From: Terrabacter sp. Root181
GTDB lineage: Bacteria; Actinomycetota; Actinomycetes; Actinomycetales; Dermatophilaceae
DNA: 64,000 nucleotides
NCBI RefSeq assembly: GCF_001428505.1
Contig: NZ_LMHU01000005.1
Span: 248,001 to 312,000 of the forward strand
Reading direction: 5' to 3'
Shown here: positions 15,445 through 23,704 of the stretch, in pieces
Numbering within the stretch: position 1 is the stretch's first letter
Layout of the letters: every line of letters starts with the position of its first letter
Notes under the pieces: model-generated
The model's input: the letters and a program-made list of their open reading frames with translations, nothing else
Told to the model about the DNA's origin: nothing
The model's database searches: none
Position numbers and translations under genes: made by a program

Positions 15445-16872
15445 TCAGCCGGCGGGCCGGTCGGTGGGTCCGTTGGGCTCGGTGGGTTCGCCGGGTTCAG
15501 CGGGCCCGGTCGCGGCTGGTGCTTCGCGCGTCAGGGAGTAGTAGATCTCGTCGGAGCGGGTTCCGTCCGGGTTGGGCAGGCGCCCGCTGAGCCGACCCTC
15601 GGCCCGGAAGCCGGCCTTCGCGGCCACCCGACCTGACGCCTCGTTGCCCACCTTGTGACCGAGCTCGAGGCGTGCAAGACCCGCGTCCTCCAGCGCCCAT
15701 TTCGAGACGAGCCGCAGGGCCCGCGTCGTGAAACCGCGGCCACGGAAGGCGGGCAGCACGCCGTAGCCCACGAGCCCGGTCCCGGGGGGCCCCATCCGCA
15801 TGATCCCGATGACGCCGGCGCCCTGACCGGACTCCGCGTCGGTCATGACGAAGCGCGCCGCCCGTCCGCGTCGCCACTCGAGCCTGGCCGCGGCCGTCTT
15901 GCGCCGCGCGTCCTCGTCGGTCAGCGGCTCGCCCGCGAAGTCCCAGCGCAGCGACTCCTCGTTGTTGTGCTCGTCGCGCACGACCTCCCAGTCGGCGGCC
16001 GTGAGGGGGCGCACCGTGACGACGCCGTCGGTCAGCGGCTCCGTCTCGGGGAACGGCGGCGGGCCAGGGCGCTCCGGTGCGCCGGCCGGGGGTCGCAGGA
16101 GGTAGGTGTCCATGACCCACCCGTGCCGCTCGCGGGCCTCGGCGCGCACGCGGCGCACCTCGTCCACGACGTCGGCGAGTCGCCCGTGCACGAGCTGCTC
16201 GTCGGGCGTGCCGAGGTAGGCGCCCCACCACAGCTCGAGGTCGGGGTAGGCACCAGCGAGCTCCGCGCACGCGAGGTGCCCGTCGAGCATGACGACGACG
16301 TCGCCGAGCGAGGGGTCGTACTCGTCGAGGAGCCGGCGACCGGTCGTGATGTGGATCGGCGCACCGATGCGGTTGAGCGGGATGCGGTGGCGCGCGGCGA
16401 GCAGCTGCGGCGCGCTGATCCCGGCGATGACGTCGTGCTCCACGCGGACGCCGGCCGCGGCGTACCGCTCGACGAGCGCGTCGACGACCCGGATCGTCGA
16501 GTCGTAGAACGCCGGGTCGCCCCACACGAGGAAGCCGACCGTCGTCTCGCCGTCGGCGAGCCCGTCGATGACGACGGCGTACGCCTCGACGCGCGCCGCG
16601 TGCCAGTCCCGGACGCCGCGGTCGTATGCCGCCGCGTCGCGTTCGGCGTCCGGCCCCCGTCGCGGGTCGGTGACCTCCACGACGCGGTAGGCGTGGTCGG
16701 CGGGGATCAGGGCGTCGCAGACGGCGTCCCGGGCGGCGACGAGGTCGGACTTCGCGTCGCCCTTGTCGGCGACGAGGAAGGCGTCGACGGTGGCCAGGGC
16801 CCGCGTCGCCTCGCCGGTGACGTGCCCGGGATCGCCCATCCCGATCCCGATGACGCGGATGCGCTCGATCAT
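15445..16872 (-). CDS. cobF: Precorrin-6A synthase (deacetylating) fused to a GNAT acetyltransferase domain
   Basis: A 475-residue two-domain protein. Residues about 1-255 are CobF: RIRVIGIGMGDPGHVTGEA at the start (SAM loop), VADKGDAKSDLVAARDAVCD, FLVWGDPAFYDSTIRV, and HITTGRRL. CobF methylates C1 of precorrin-5 while the acetyl unit is lost as acetate. After a Pro-rich linker (about 256-275), residues about 280-445 are a GNAT domain: VTVRPLTAADWEVVRDEHN, the acetyl-CoA loop VLPAFRGRGFTTRALRLV near 383-400 and GNEASGRVAAKAGFR. A Pro/Glu/Gly-rich tail ends the protein. The ATG at 16872 overlaps the cobQ stop. CobF is normally about 250 residues alone, so the GNAT half is the oddity; what it acetylates is unknown. 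Confidence 0.87.
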   Translation of the reverse strand: MIERIRVIGIGMGDPGHVTGEATRALATVDAFLVADKGDAKSDLVAARDAVCDALIPADHAYRVVEVTDPRRGPDAERDAAAYDRGVRDWHAARVEAYAVVIDGLADGETTVGFLVWGDPAFYDSTIRVVDALVERYAAAGVRVEHDVIAGISAPQLLAARHRIPLNRIGAPIHITTGRRLLDEYDPSLGDVVVMLDGHLACAELAGAYPDLELWWGAYLGTPDEQLVHGRLADVVDEVRRVRAEARERHGWVMDTYLLRPPAGAPERPGPPPFPETEPLTDGVVTVRPLTAADWEVVRDEHNNEESLRWDFAGEPLTDEDARRKTAAARLEWRRGRAARFVMTDAESGQGAGVIGIMRMGPPGTGLVGYGVLPAFRGRGFTTRALRLVSKWALEDAGLARLELGHKVGNEASGRVAAKAGFRAEGRLSGRLPNPDGTRSDEIYYSLTREAPAATGPAEPGEPTEPNGPTDRPAG

Positions 16873-18401
16873 GGTGTGGCTCCCATCCGGGTGAACGAGA
16901 GGAGGGCGTCGATGTCGACGTGCTCCTCGAGGGCGTCGGCGAGGGTGTCGAGCATCCGCTCGCGACGTTGCGTGAAGCCGAGAGCGTCCGCGTCGGGCTG
17001 CCAGTGCGAGCCGGCCGCTCGGGCGACCTGCGCGAGCCAGGCGCGGCGGAAGTCGTCGCTCTCGAAGGCTCCGTGCCACATCGTGCCCCACACCTCACCG
17101 ACGTTCCAGCCGTCCAGGAAGGCATGCGGCTCAGGCGAGTTCGCGACCACCTGGTCGTCCGCGGGCAGTCGGCGCGCGATCCCGTGGTGGATCTCGTAGG
17201 CCGTGTCCACACCGTGGCCGGACCACGAACCCACCGGACGCGCGAGCACCTTGTCCGCACCGAACTCGACGCGGACGGGCAGGTGTCCGAGGCCCGGCAC
17301 GACCCCGACCCGGCCCTCGACGTCGTCCTCGATCTCGTGCCCGAGCATCTGGTAGCCGCCGCAGACGCCGAGCACGGGCCGCCCGGATGCGACACGCCGG
17401 GCGACGACGTCAGCAAGGCCGCGCTCCCGCAACCACGCGAGATCGCTTGCAGTCGAACGAGATCCGGGCAGCACGAGCAGGTCGGCCGAGTCGGCGACGG
17501 CCGGGTCGATCGTGACCAGCACGTCGACGCCGGGCTCGGCAGCGAGCGCGTCGACGTCGGTGGCGTTCGAGATGCGGGGCAGCCGGAGGACGGCCACCTT
17601 GAGCCGTTCCCGTGACGTCGCCGACAGGGCCGTCGAGGCACGCCAGTGGCCGACCTCGAGGGTGTCCTCGCTGTCGAGCCACACGTCGAGCAGCCACGGG
17701 ATGACGCCGTGGAACGGCACGCCGGTGCGGTCGGTGATGGTGTCGAGCCCCGGCTCGAGCACCGACACGTCACCGCGGAACTTGTTGATGACGAAGGACT
17801 TCAGCAGTGCCCGGTCGTCCTCGTCGAGGAGCGCCCACGTGCCGTAGAGCGCGGCGAGGATCCCGCCGCGGTCGATGTCGCCGACGACGACGACCGGCAG
17901 TCCGAACTCGCGGGCCAGTCCCATGTTGACGTAGTCGCCCGAGCGGAGGTTGACCTCGGCGGGGGAGCCCGCGCCCTCGCACACGACGAGCTCGTACGCG
18001 TCGGCGAGCTCGCGGTAGGCCGTGAACGCCGCGTCGGCCAGGTGGGCCCGCCCGGCGGCATACTGTCCCGCCTCGAGCGTCCCGGCGGGCTCGCCGCGCA
18101 CGACGATGAACGACCGGCGGTCGGTGCCGGGCTTGAGCAGGACGGGGTTCATCGCCGTCGTCGGCTCGACCCGGGCGGCGACGGCCTGGAGCCACTGGGC
18201 TCGGCCGATCTCGCCGCCGTCGAGGCAGACCATCGAGTTGTTCGACATGTTCTGTGCCTTGAACGGGGCGACCCGGACACCGCGGCGCGCGAGCGCCCGG
18301 CAGAGTCCCGCGACGATGACGGACTTGCCGGCATCGGACGACGTGCCGGCGACGAGGAGGCCGGACGGGCCGGAGCGTTCGGAGGGCGCGGACGGGAGCA
18401 C
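16869..18401 (-). CDS. cobQ: Cobyric acid synthase
   Basis: A 510-residue glutamine-dependent amidotransferase that amidates side chains b, d, e and g of adenosylcobyrinate a,c-diamide. The N-terminal dethiobiotin-synthetase-like domain starts GLLVAGTSSDAGKSVIVAGL with the P-loop, followed by VAPFKAQNMSNNSMV and VCEGAGSPAEVNLR. The C-terminal class I glutaminase-like domain has VLGVCGGYQMLGHEI with the nucleophile Cys near residue 340 and the closing histidine in WHGAFESDDFR. I chose the GTG at 18401; readings farther upstream lack family similarity. It is the first gene of a cobQ-cobF operon with an ATGA overlap. Confidence 0.94.
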   Translation of the reverse strand: MLPSAPSERSGPSGLLVAGTSSDAGKSVIVAGLCRALARRGVRVAPFKAQNMSNNSMVCLDGGEIGRAQWLQAVAARVEPTTAMNPVLLKPGTDRRSFIVVRGEPAGTLEAGQYAAGRAHLADAAFTAYRELADAYELVVCEGAGSPAEVNLRSGDYVNMGLAREFGLPVVVVGDIDRGGILAALYGTWALLDEDDRALLKSFVINKFRGDVSVLEPGLDTITDRTGVPFHGVIPWLLDVWLDSEDTLEVGHWRASTALSATSRERLKVAVLRLPRISNATDVDALAAEPGVDVLVTIDPAVADSADLLVLPGSRSTASDLAWLRERGLADVVARRVASGRPVLGVCGGYQMLGHEIEDDVEGRVGVVPGLGHLPVRVEFGADKVLARPVGSWSGHGVDTAYEIHHGIARRLPADDQVVANSPEPHAFLDGWNVGEVWGTMWHGAFESDDFRRAWLAQVARAAGSHWQPDADALGFTQRRERMLDTLADALEEHVDIDALLSFTRMGATP

Positions 18402-18445
18402 CCAGCCATCCTGCCGGACGAGGCCCGCATGGTCCCGACGGGTCC

Positions 18446-18457
18446 TACGCTGCAGGC
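18446..18457 (+). promoter_or_regulatory. Leaderless -10 box of 18458 gene
   Basis: TACGCT at 18446-18451 ends 6 nt before the ATG at 18458, with no ribosome-binding site, as expected for a leaderless transcript. Confidence 0.45.
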
Positions 18458-18964
18458 ATGCAGCTGCGCCCCGTCGACGACGCCAACCCGGTCCAGCGCG
18501 CCCTCCGACGGCTCGTCGCGTCCAAACCCGGAGCGTGGGTCTCGAAGCGCACGCTGGACCGTCTCGACCTGCTGGCCCACCGGTTCGCGCCCGGCCGGAC
18601 CCTGCCGAGCCAGTGGCTCGCCGCCGTCCCCGTCGGGATGCTGACGACGACGGGCGCACGGTCCGGGCAGCCCCGCACCGTGCCGCTCATGCTCGCGCCG
18701 CTCGACGACGGGTGGGGAGTCATCGCCTCCCACTACGGGTCGGCCACCCCGCCGGCGTGGTACTTCAACCTCCGGGCCCACCCGCAGGCCTCCCTCGAGG
18801 TCGACGGGGTCGTGCACCGCGTCCGGGCCGAGCAGGTGCAGGGCCCGGACAAGGAGCGGGTGCGCGAGGCGGCGCTCGACTTCTACCGCGGCTACACGGC
18901 GTACGAGGAGCGCGCCGGCGGGCGCGACCTCGGCTTCTTCGTGCTGCACCCCGAGCGCGACTGA
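18458..18964 (+). CDS. Nitroreductase / deazaflavin-dependent oxidoreductase family protein
   Basis: A 168-residue protein of the DDN-like split-barrel family that binds coenzyme F420 in mycobacteria. Key parts are GMLTTTGARSGQPRTVPLML near residues 60-79, WGVIASHYGSATPPAWYFNL near 86-105 and HPQASLEVDGVVHRVRAEQV near 108-127, ending with FYRGYTAYEERAGGRDLGFF. These are the pattern of F420H2-dependent quinone or nitro reductases; the substrate is unknown. The start appears leaderless. Its last codons and stop lie inside a strong terminator hairpin. Confidence 0.85.
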   Translation: MQLRPVDDANPVQRALRRLVASKPGAWVSKRTLDRLDLLAHRFAPGRTLPSQWLAAVPVGMLTTTGARSGQPRTVPLMLAPLDDGWGVIASHYGSATPPAWYFNLRAHPQASLEVDGVVHRVRAEQVQGPDKERVREAALDFYRGYTAYEERAGGRDLGFFVLHPERD

Positions 18965-18981
18965 ACGCGCTCGGGGTGCAG
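18944..18981. terminator. Bidirectional terminator spanning the stop codon
   Basis: CTGCACCCCGAGCGCG (18944-18959) and CGCGCTCGGGGTGCAG (18966-18981) form a perfect 16-bp stem with a 6-nt loop that contains the TGA stop of the oxidoreductase. It lies between convergent genes and so can serve both strands. Confidence 0.8.
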
Positions 18982-19021
18982 GCGGAGCGGCGTGCTCCGG
19001 CGTTCTCGGGCGTACTCCGGC

Positions 19022-19732
19022 CTACTCGGGGTCGCCGTCGGCGAGCAGGCGGTAGAGCTTGCGCCGGGTCTCCGTGAGGATCTCCGCCGCCTCCGCCCGC
19101 TGCTGTGACGTGCCGGTCGTGACGACCTGCCACATGCCGCCCATGACCTGGCCGACGAGCGGCATGAGGTCGTTGGCGCCGCCGGAGGGGCGGGGGGCCT
19201 CCTCCTCGGTCGACTCCTCGAAGGGCCGCCAGGTGGCGGCCATCTCCTCGGCGTTCTCCTCGACGTAGGTGCGACCCGCGTCGGTGAGGCGCAGCAGTCG
19301 CCGGCCCTCGACGTCGCGGCCCTCGACGAGGCCTTCGTCCTCGAGCTGCTGGACGGTCGGGTAGACCGAGCCGGGGCTCGGCTTCCACGCGCCGCCGGTG
19401 CGCTCGGAGATCTGCTGGATGAGCTGGTAGCCGTTCATCTCGTCGCCCGCGAGGACGTCGAGGATGGCGGCGCGGACGTCGCCGCGTCGGGCGCGGGGCC
19501 CGCGGCGTCCGCCGAACTCGGAGCCGAACCCGGGTCCGCCGAAGTGGCGGACGAGGTCGGCGACCCACGGGGGCGGCCCGGGGCGGCCACGGCCGCCGGG
19601 GCCGGGTCCTCCGGGACCGCCCCAGGGGCCTCGACCGGGTCCGAAGCCGGGGCCGTTGCCCTGGCCTCCCCAGCCGCCGCCCCAGTTGCCGTCCCAGCCG
19701 GACTCACGTCGGTGGTGGTGGTGTCCGTGCAT
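19022..19732 (-). CDS. PadR family transcriptional regulator with His/Gly-rich N-terminus
   Basis: A 236-residue regulator. The N-terminus MHGHHHHRRESGWDGN is histidine-rich and leads into a long Gly/Pro/Trp-rich low-complexity region up to about residue 80. The PadR winged helix follows (about 82-160): DVRAAILDVLAGDEMNGYQL, then WKPSPGSVYPTVQQLEDEGL and RRLLRLTDAGRTYVEEN. The C-terminal helical part (about 165-236) should dimerise. A 39-bp inverted repeat 31 bp upstream is the likely autoregulatory operator. The histidine cluster could sense a metal; this is a guess. No adjacent transporter gene shows what it controls. Confidence 0.88.
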   Translation of the reverse strand: MHGHHHHRRESGWDGNWGGGWGGQGNGPGFGPGRGPWGGPGGPGPGGRGRPGPPPWVADLVRHFGGPGFGSEFGGRRGPRARRGDVRAAILDVLAGDEMNGYQLIQQISERTGGAWKPSPGSVYPTVQQLEDEGLVEGRDVEGRRLLRLTDAGRTYVEENAEEMAATWRPFEESTEEEAPRPSGGANDLMPLVGQVMGGMWQVVTTGTSQQRAEAAEILTETRRKLYRLLADGDPE

Positions 19733-19762
19733 GGTGGTTCTCCTTCTGTGAACGCGACTCAC

Positions 19763-19801
19763 GAACAGTCGCGATAGGTCGACGATATATCGCGACTGTT
19801 C
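19763..19801. promoter_or_regulatory. Inverted-repeat operator for the PadR regulator
   Basis: GAACAGTCGCGATA (19763-19776) and TATCGCGACTGTTC (19788-19801) are perfect 14-bp inverted arms separated by 11 bp (GGTCGACGATA). The sequence lies just before the PadR gene and includes TATATCGCGA, a PadR-style core. It is also upstream of the rightward ATP-binding protein gene, though 237 bp away. Confidence 0.75.
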
Positions 19802-20038
19802 GCTGTGCAAGAGGCGGACACATGGGTACGGGGCGGATCGAGTCGAACGCCGGGTGTGTCGCGCCGCCTCCGTCGATGCGGCCGTATCGCCTTCTCTAGT
19901 CTCCGCGCTAGAGAGGTTGATATGGACGAATCGACAGGTCAGCGGCACGGGAAAAACTCACACTTCATTGAGGTCCGGCGCAGGTTTCGTTAGCGTTCAA
20001 CGACGGGGGCATGCGAATCGCCCGTGAGGAGGACTGAC
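19802..20038 (+). promoter_or_regulatory. Intergenic promoter region of the anti-sigma-like gene
   Basis: Contains TCTCTAG (19893-19899) and CTAGAGA (19908-19914), a 7-bp inverted repeat with an 8-nt spacer, then an AT-rich patch from 19945 to 20000 (GGAAAAACTCACACTTCATT and GTTTCGTTAGCG) that looks like the promoter, and AGGAGG 7 nt before the GTG at 20039. I could not assign a sigma class. No gene is evident. Confidence 0.45.
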
Positions 20039-20554
20039 GTGGCGAGCACACAGGGGAGCGGCTCGGCGTCCCACATGAACGTGGACGCCCGACGAGCCAA
20101 CGCGATCGCGAGGAGATCCATGAGCAACGTCCCAGCCGTTCCGCTGGGCGAGAAGCGCACGGTCCGCATCCAGTGGGCCCCGTCCGCGGCTCCCCGCATC
20201 CGCAAGGAGCTCGTCGAGGACCTCCTGGCACGTGAGGTCTCGCCGCAGGTCATCGACGAGGCGGAGATCGTCGTCAGCGAGCTCGTCGCCAACGCCATCC
20301 GCCACGCAAAACCCCTGTCCGACGGTGCGATCCGCATCCACTGGAAGGTCAAGAACAACGTCGTCGAGGTCGAGGTCTCCGACGGTGGCGGTCCGACCGC
20401 CCCGCGCCCAGCACCGCCGACCACGTGGGCACCCGGCGGACGCGGGCTGCGCATCGTCCGCTCGCTCGCGCACGAGTGGGGCGTCATCGAGGAGCCCAAC
20501 GGCCGCACGGTCTGGGCGTCCCTCGGCGGGCCCTCGCGCCGCCGCTCGCACTGA
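20039..20554 (+). CDS. Anti-sigma-factor-like ATP-binding protein (HATPase_c_2)
   Basis: A 171-residue protein with a GHKL ATPase fold of the RsbW/SpoIIAB type used as anti-sigma kinases in actinobacteria. The N box is VSELVANAIRHAK near residues 78-90; the G1 region is VEVEVSDGGGPTAPRP near 107-122 and the G2 region GGRGLRIVRSLAHEWG near 136-151. The first 45 residues are a variable extension. The GTG at 20039 with AGGAGG upstream was preferred to a GTG 15 bases earlier. No sigma or anti-anti-sigma gene is adjacent, so its partner is unknown. Confidence 0.82.
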   Translation: MASTQGSGSASHMNVDARRANAIARRSMSNVPAVPLGEKRTVRIQWAPSAAPRIRKELVEDLLAREVSPQVIDEAEIVVSELVANAIRHAKPLSDGAIRIHWKVKNNVVEVEVSDGGGPTAPRPAPPTTWAPGGRGLRIVRSLAHEWGVIEEPNGRTVWASLGGPSRRRSH

Positions 20555-20574
20555 GCCGACGGGCAGCCCGCGCC

Positions 20575-22029
20575 GTGTCCCTTCCCGACCCGGCGCTCGT
20601 CGTCCTCGTGGGCGCCTCCGGGTCGGGGAAGTCGACGTGGGCCGCCTCGCGATACCGCGCCGACGAGGTCGTCTCCTCGGATGCGCTGCGCGGTGTCGTC
20701 GGCAGCGGCGAGCACGACCTCGACGCCTCCGCCGACGCCTTCTCGCTCCTCGAGCAGGTGGTCGCGGCCCGCCTCGGCCGACGCCTGACGACCGTCGTCG
20801 ACACGCTCGGCACCGACCCCGCCCGCCGCCGCGGCTGGCGTGACGCCGCCCGGGCCGTCGGCCTTCCGGCCGTCGCCGTCTTCCTCGACACCCCTGCCGG
20901 CGTGTGCCGTTCGCGCAACGCCGCCCGCGACCGCCCGGTCCCCTCCCGCGTCCTCACGAGCCAGCTGGCGTCGGTCGCGGCGACGGTCGACCTGCTCGAG
21001 GCCGAGGGGTGGCAGGTCGTCCGTGTCGCCACGGACGAGCGGGCCGCCACCGGTGACGCGGCCGAGTCCGCTCGCGCGTCGACTTCGCCCGCTCAGCACG
21101 AGGACCTGCGCGGCGTCGTGCTCCAGCTCTCGCGCTTCCCCGCCGAGGGCGACCTGCTCGCCTGGCTGCGTGACATGGCCGGGGCCGCCGAGGAGGCCGG
21201 TCTCGCAGGCCTCGCACTCATGGACCACCTCATCCAGATCCCGCAGGTCGGCCGGGCGTGGGACCCGATCCCCGAGCCGTGGGTGACCCTGGGTGCCCTC
21301 GCCGCCTCGACGTCGCGGCTCCAGCTCGGCACCCTCGTCACGCCCGTCACCTTCCGCGCCCCGGGCATCACCGCCAAGGCCGTGGCGACGCTTTCGGCGC
21401 TCACGGGTGGGAGGGCGTTCGTCGGGGTCGGTGCCGGCTGGTGGGAGCGCGAGCACACGGCATACGGCCTCGGGTTCCCCTCCGCGAGAGCGCGGCTCGA
21501 CGCGCTGGAGCAGGGCATCGAGACGATGAAGGCCCTCTGGGCCCCGGGCACCAAGCCGTATGCCGGACGGCGGGTCTCGCTGCCCGAGACGACGTCCTAC
21601 CCCCGACCGGTCGGCGACATCCCGGTCATCGTCGGTGGTGGCGGTGACCGCACCCTGCGCATCGCGGCCCGCCTCGGCGACGGCTGCAACGTGCCGTCCG
21701 ACGAGGCGGGTCTCGCCAAGGTGGCGCGCTACCTCGCGCTCGTCGCGGAGACAGGACGCGACCGCTCGACGGTCCACGCGACGGTGCTCGACCTCCCGCT
21801 CGTCGGCCGCGACCGCGACGACGTCTGGTCCCGCGTCGAGCGGCACCGCGGCCCCACCGCCGCAGCGGCCTTCGCGGCCCGGCACCACGCGGGCACGTCG
21901 ACGGAGCACGCGGCCCGGCTCGCGGGCCTCGCCGACCTCGGCGTCACGACGGCCTTCGTCGCGCCGGTCGGGCTCGACGGCCCCGACGACGTGCTGGCCC
22001 TCGCCCCGCTCGCGACCGCGTTCGGCTGA
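20575..22029 (+). CDS. P-loop kinase domain fused to LLM (F420-type) oxidoreductase
   Basis: A 484-residue two-domain protein. Residues about 1-150 are a P-loop kinase of the polynucleotide-kinase/zeta-toxin sort: LVVLVGASGSGKSTWAAS near 8-25 (Walker A), DEVVSSDALRGVVG, and ARDRPVPSRVL as the lid. Residues about 180-484 are a luciferase-like monooxygenase TIM barrel: VVLQLSRFPAEGDLLAWL, HLIQIPQVGRAWDPIPEPWV, VGVGAGWWEREHTAYGLGFP and IPVIVGGGGDRTLRIAARLG, the last typical of F420-dependent enzymes. The GTG at 20575 follows the preceding stop by 20 bp. The link between a nucleotide kinase and a deazaflavin enzyme is unexplained; a phosphorylated substrate or cofactor is possible. Confidence 0.85.
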   Translation: MSLPDPALVVLVGASGSGKSTWAASRYRADEVVSSDALRGVVGSGEHDLDASADAFSLLEQVVAARLGRRLTTVVDTLGTDPARRRGWRDAARAVGLPAVAVFLDTPAGVCRSRNAARDRPVPSRVLTSQLASVAATVDLLEAEGWQVVRVATDERAATGDAAESARASTSPAQHEDLRGVVLQLSRFPAEGDLLAWLRDMAGAAEEAGLAGLALMDHLIQIPQVGRAWDPIPEPWVTLGALAASTSRLQLGTLVTPVTFRAPGITAKAVATLSALTGGRAFVGVGAGWWEREHTAYGLGFPSARARLDALEQGIETMKALWAPGTKPYAGRRVSLPETTSYPRPVGDIPVIVGGGGDRTLRIAARLGDGCNVPSDEAGLAKVARYLALVAETGRDRSTVHATVLDLPLVGRDRDDVWSRVERHRGPTAAAAFAARHHAGTSTEHAARLAGLADLGVTTAFVAPVGLDGPDDVLALAPLATAFG

Positions 22030-22044
22030 CCCCGGCCCGGCCAC

Positions 22045-22057
22045 TAGGGTGGCGCGC
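22045..22057 (+). promoter_or_regulatory. Leaderless -10 box of the DUF5926 gene
   Basis: TAGGGT at 22045-22050 ends 7 nt before the ATG at 22058; no ribosome-binding site is present. Confidence 0.45.
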
Positions 22058-22945
22058 ATGGGTAAGGCATCACGTCGACCGCGCAGCGAGCGCGCAGACC
22101 GTTCCGCACGTCCGCTTCCGGCCCCCTTCGTGGCCCGCCCCTTCGAGGGCCTGCCCAACGAGACCGACTGGGTCGCGATGCGCGAGATCGTGCCGGCCGC
22201 GACCGCGACGGTCCGCTTCGCCGAGGGCAAGACCCCGGAGGGTGCGCCCGACGAGGTGACGATCGCGACCGTGCTCCCGCTGGCGTGGCCGGGCCTGCAC
22301 CGCGAGAGCGGTGAGGTGCTCGTCGGCATCCAGTCCGGCAACGCGAGCGGCGACACGAGCCGTGACATCGCCCAGGCCATCGCCCTCGCGTCGGTCGCCG
22401 AGGCCGGCTCGCCGGTGACGACGCTGCCCGTGTCGATGGCCGACACCCCGCGCCTGCAGGACATCCTCGACACCGACTCGGCGTTCGAGATGCAGCTGCA
22501 CGAGGGCTTCGACTTCTGGGTCGCCGACGCCGACCTCGACGCCGACGGCAAGGAGTCGCTCGAGCGTGCCAACGAGTCGGCCATCCCGACCGTCAAGCTC
22601 GACGCCGCGCCGTCCGCCTTCTGGTGCCGCATCGGCGAGCGCACCTACGTCCGTTGGGTGCTGCCCTTCGACGAGGACGCGGCCACAGGCGCCCTCGCGC
22701 GGCTCCACGCCGCCGGCGACAGCCACCTCGGTGAGGACGGCCGCCTGCTCGGCTGCTTCCGCTCGAGCGGCCTGCTCATCCCGGTGTGGGAGGTCGACCC
22801 CGGCTCCTCGGCCGCCGACTTCGAAGACGCCGTCGCCGCGATGAAGACGCGGATCGAGGCCGCGGCCGCGTCGACCGAGCCGCTCACCGCGGCCGAGCGC
22901 GGCGCCAAGGCCGGCCTGACCAACCGCCAGGTCACCCTGCGCTGA
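22058..22945 (+). CDS. DUF5926 family protein
   Basis: A 295-residue soluble actinobacterial protein. It starts with a basic segment, MGKASRRPRSERADRSAR, then APFVARPFEGLPNETDWVAM near residues 23-42, FEMQLHEGFDFWV near 145-157 and FWCRIGERTYVRWVLPFDED near 188-207, which fit DUF5926. Its role is unknown; homologues are conserved single-copy genes. It is followed 14 bp later by a glycosyltransferase gene and the two are probably cotranscribed, the start of the first being leaderless. Confidence 0.8.
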   Translation: MGKASRRPRSERADRSARPLPAPFVARPFEGLPNETDWVAMREIVPAATATVRFAEGKTPEGAPDEVTIATVLPLAWPGLHRESGEVLVGIQSGNASGDTSRDIAQAIALASVAEAGSPVTTLPVSMADTPRLQDILDTDSAFEMQLHEGFDFWVADADLDADGKESLERANESAIPTVKLDAAPSAFWCRIGERTYVRWVLPFDEDAATGALARLHAAGDSHLGEDGRLLGCFRSSGLLIPVWEVDPGSSAADFEDAVAAMKTRIEAAAASTEPLTAAERGAKAGLTNRQVTLR

Positions 22946-22959
22946 GAGGACGCGCCCCG

Positions 22960-23694
22960 ATGACGACGACTCCACCGCTGTCCGTCGCCGTCGTCATCCC
23001 GGCCAAGGACGAGTCGGCCCGGATCGCCGAGACGATCCGGGGCGTGCGCACCATCCCGGGCGTCTCCGCGGTCGTCGTCGTCGACGACGGCTCGACCGAC
23101 GGGACCGCCGTCATCGCCGCCCGGGAGGGTGCCGAGGTCGTCCGTCACGTGCGCAACCACGGCAAGGCCGACGCGATGATGAGCGGCCTCGGTCGCGTCA
23201 CCGGGCTGCGTCGTGTCGGGCGTCTCGACGCCAGCACGTCGATCCTCTTCGTCGATGCCGACCTCGAGGCGTCGGCCCAGGCCGTCGGCGCCCTCGTCGG
23301 TCCCGTCGCGCGCGGCGAGGCCGACCTCACGATCGCGACGCTCCCCGAGCAGAAGGGCAGCGCCGGGGGGCACGGCCTCGTCGTCGGCCTGGCCCGCCGC
23401 GGCATCGAGGAGCTGACCGGGTGGTCGCCGAGACAGCCGCTCTCGGGCATGCGCTGCCTCTCGCCGGCCGCGATCGCCGCGGCCACGCCCTTCGCCCGCG
23501 GCTGGGGTGTCGAGGTCGGCATGACCGTCGACGTGCTCGACGCGGGTCTGACCATCCTCGAGGTCCCCTGCGACCTGCAGCACCGGGTCACCGGCACCGA
23601 CTGGCGCGCGCAGGTGCACCGGGCCGGTCAGTACCGCGACGTCGCGCTCGCCCTCGGCGTCCGCCGGCTGCGTCGCCGCCTCGGCCCCGGCTGA
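22960..23694 (+). CDS. Family 2 glycosyltransferase
   Basis: A 244-residue GT-A fold glycosyltransferase without membrane spans. Motifs in order are VAVVIPAKDESARIAETIRG near residues 9-28, VVVVDDGSTDGT near 38-49, HGKADAMMSGL near 66-76 and the metal-binding-like ILFVDADLEAS near 92-102, followed by LSGMRCLSPAA near 159-169. This is like the polyprenyl-phosphate or nucleotide-sugar transferases often found as single genes in actinobacteria, for example glucosyl-3-phosphoglycerate synthase relatives. The acceptor is not known. It converges with pyrE, only 10 bp separating the stops. Confidence 0.85.
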   Translation: MTTTPPLSVAVVIPAKDESARIAETIRGVRTIPGVSAVVVVDDGSTDGTAVIAAREGAEVVRHVRNHGKADAMMSGLGRVTGLRRVGRLDASTSILFVDADLEASAQAVGALVGPVARGEADLTIATLPEQKGSAGGHGLVVGLARRGIEELTGWSPRQPLSGMRCLSPAAIAAATPFARGWGVEVGMTVDVLDAGLTILEVPCDLQHRVTGTDWRAQVHRAGQYRDVALALGVRRLRRRLGPG

Positions 23695-23704
23695 CCCAGC
23701 CCGC

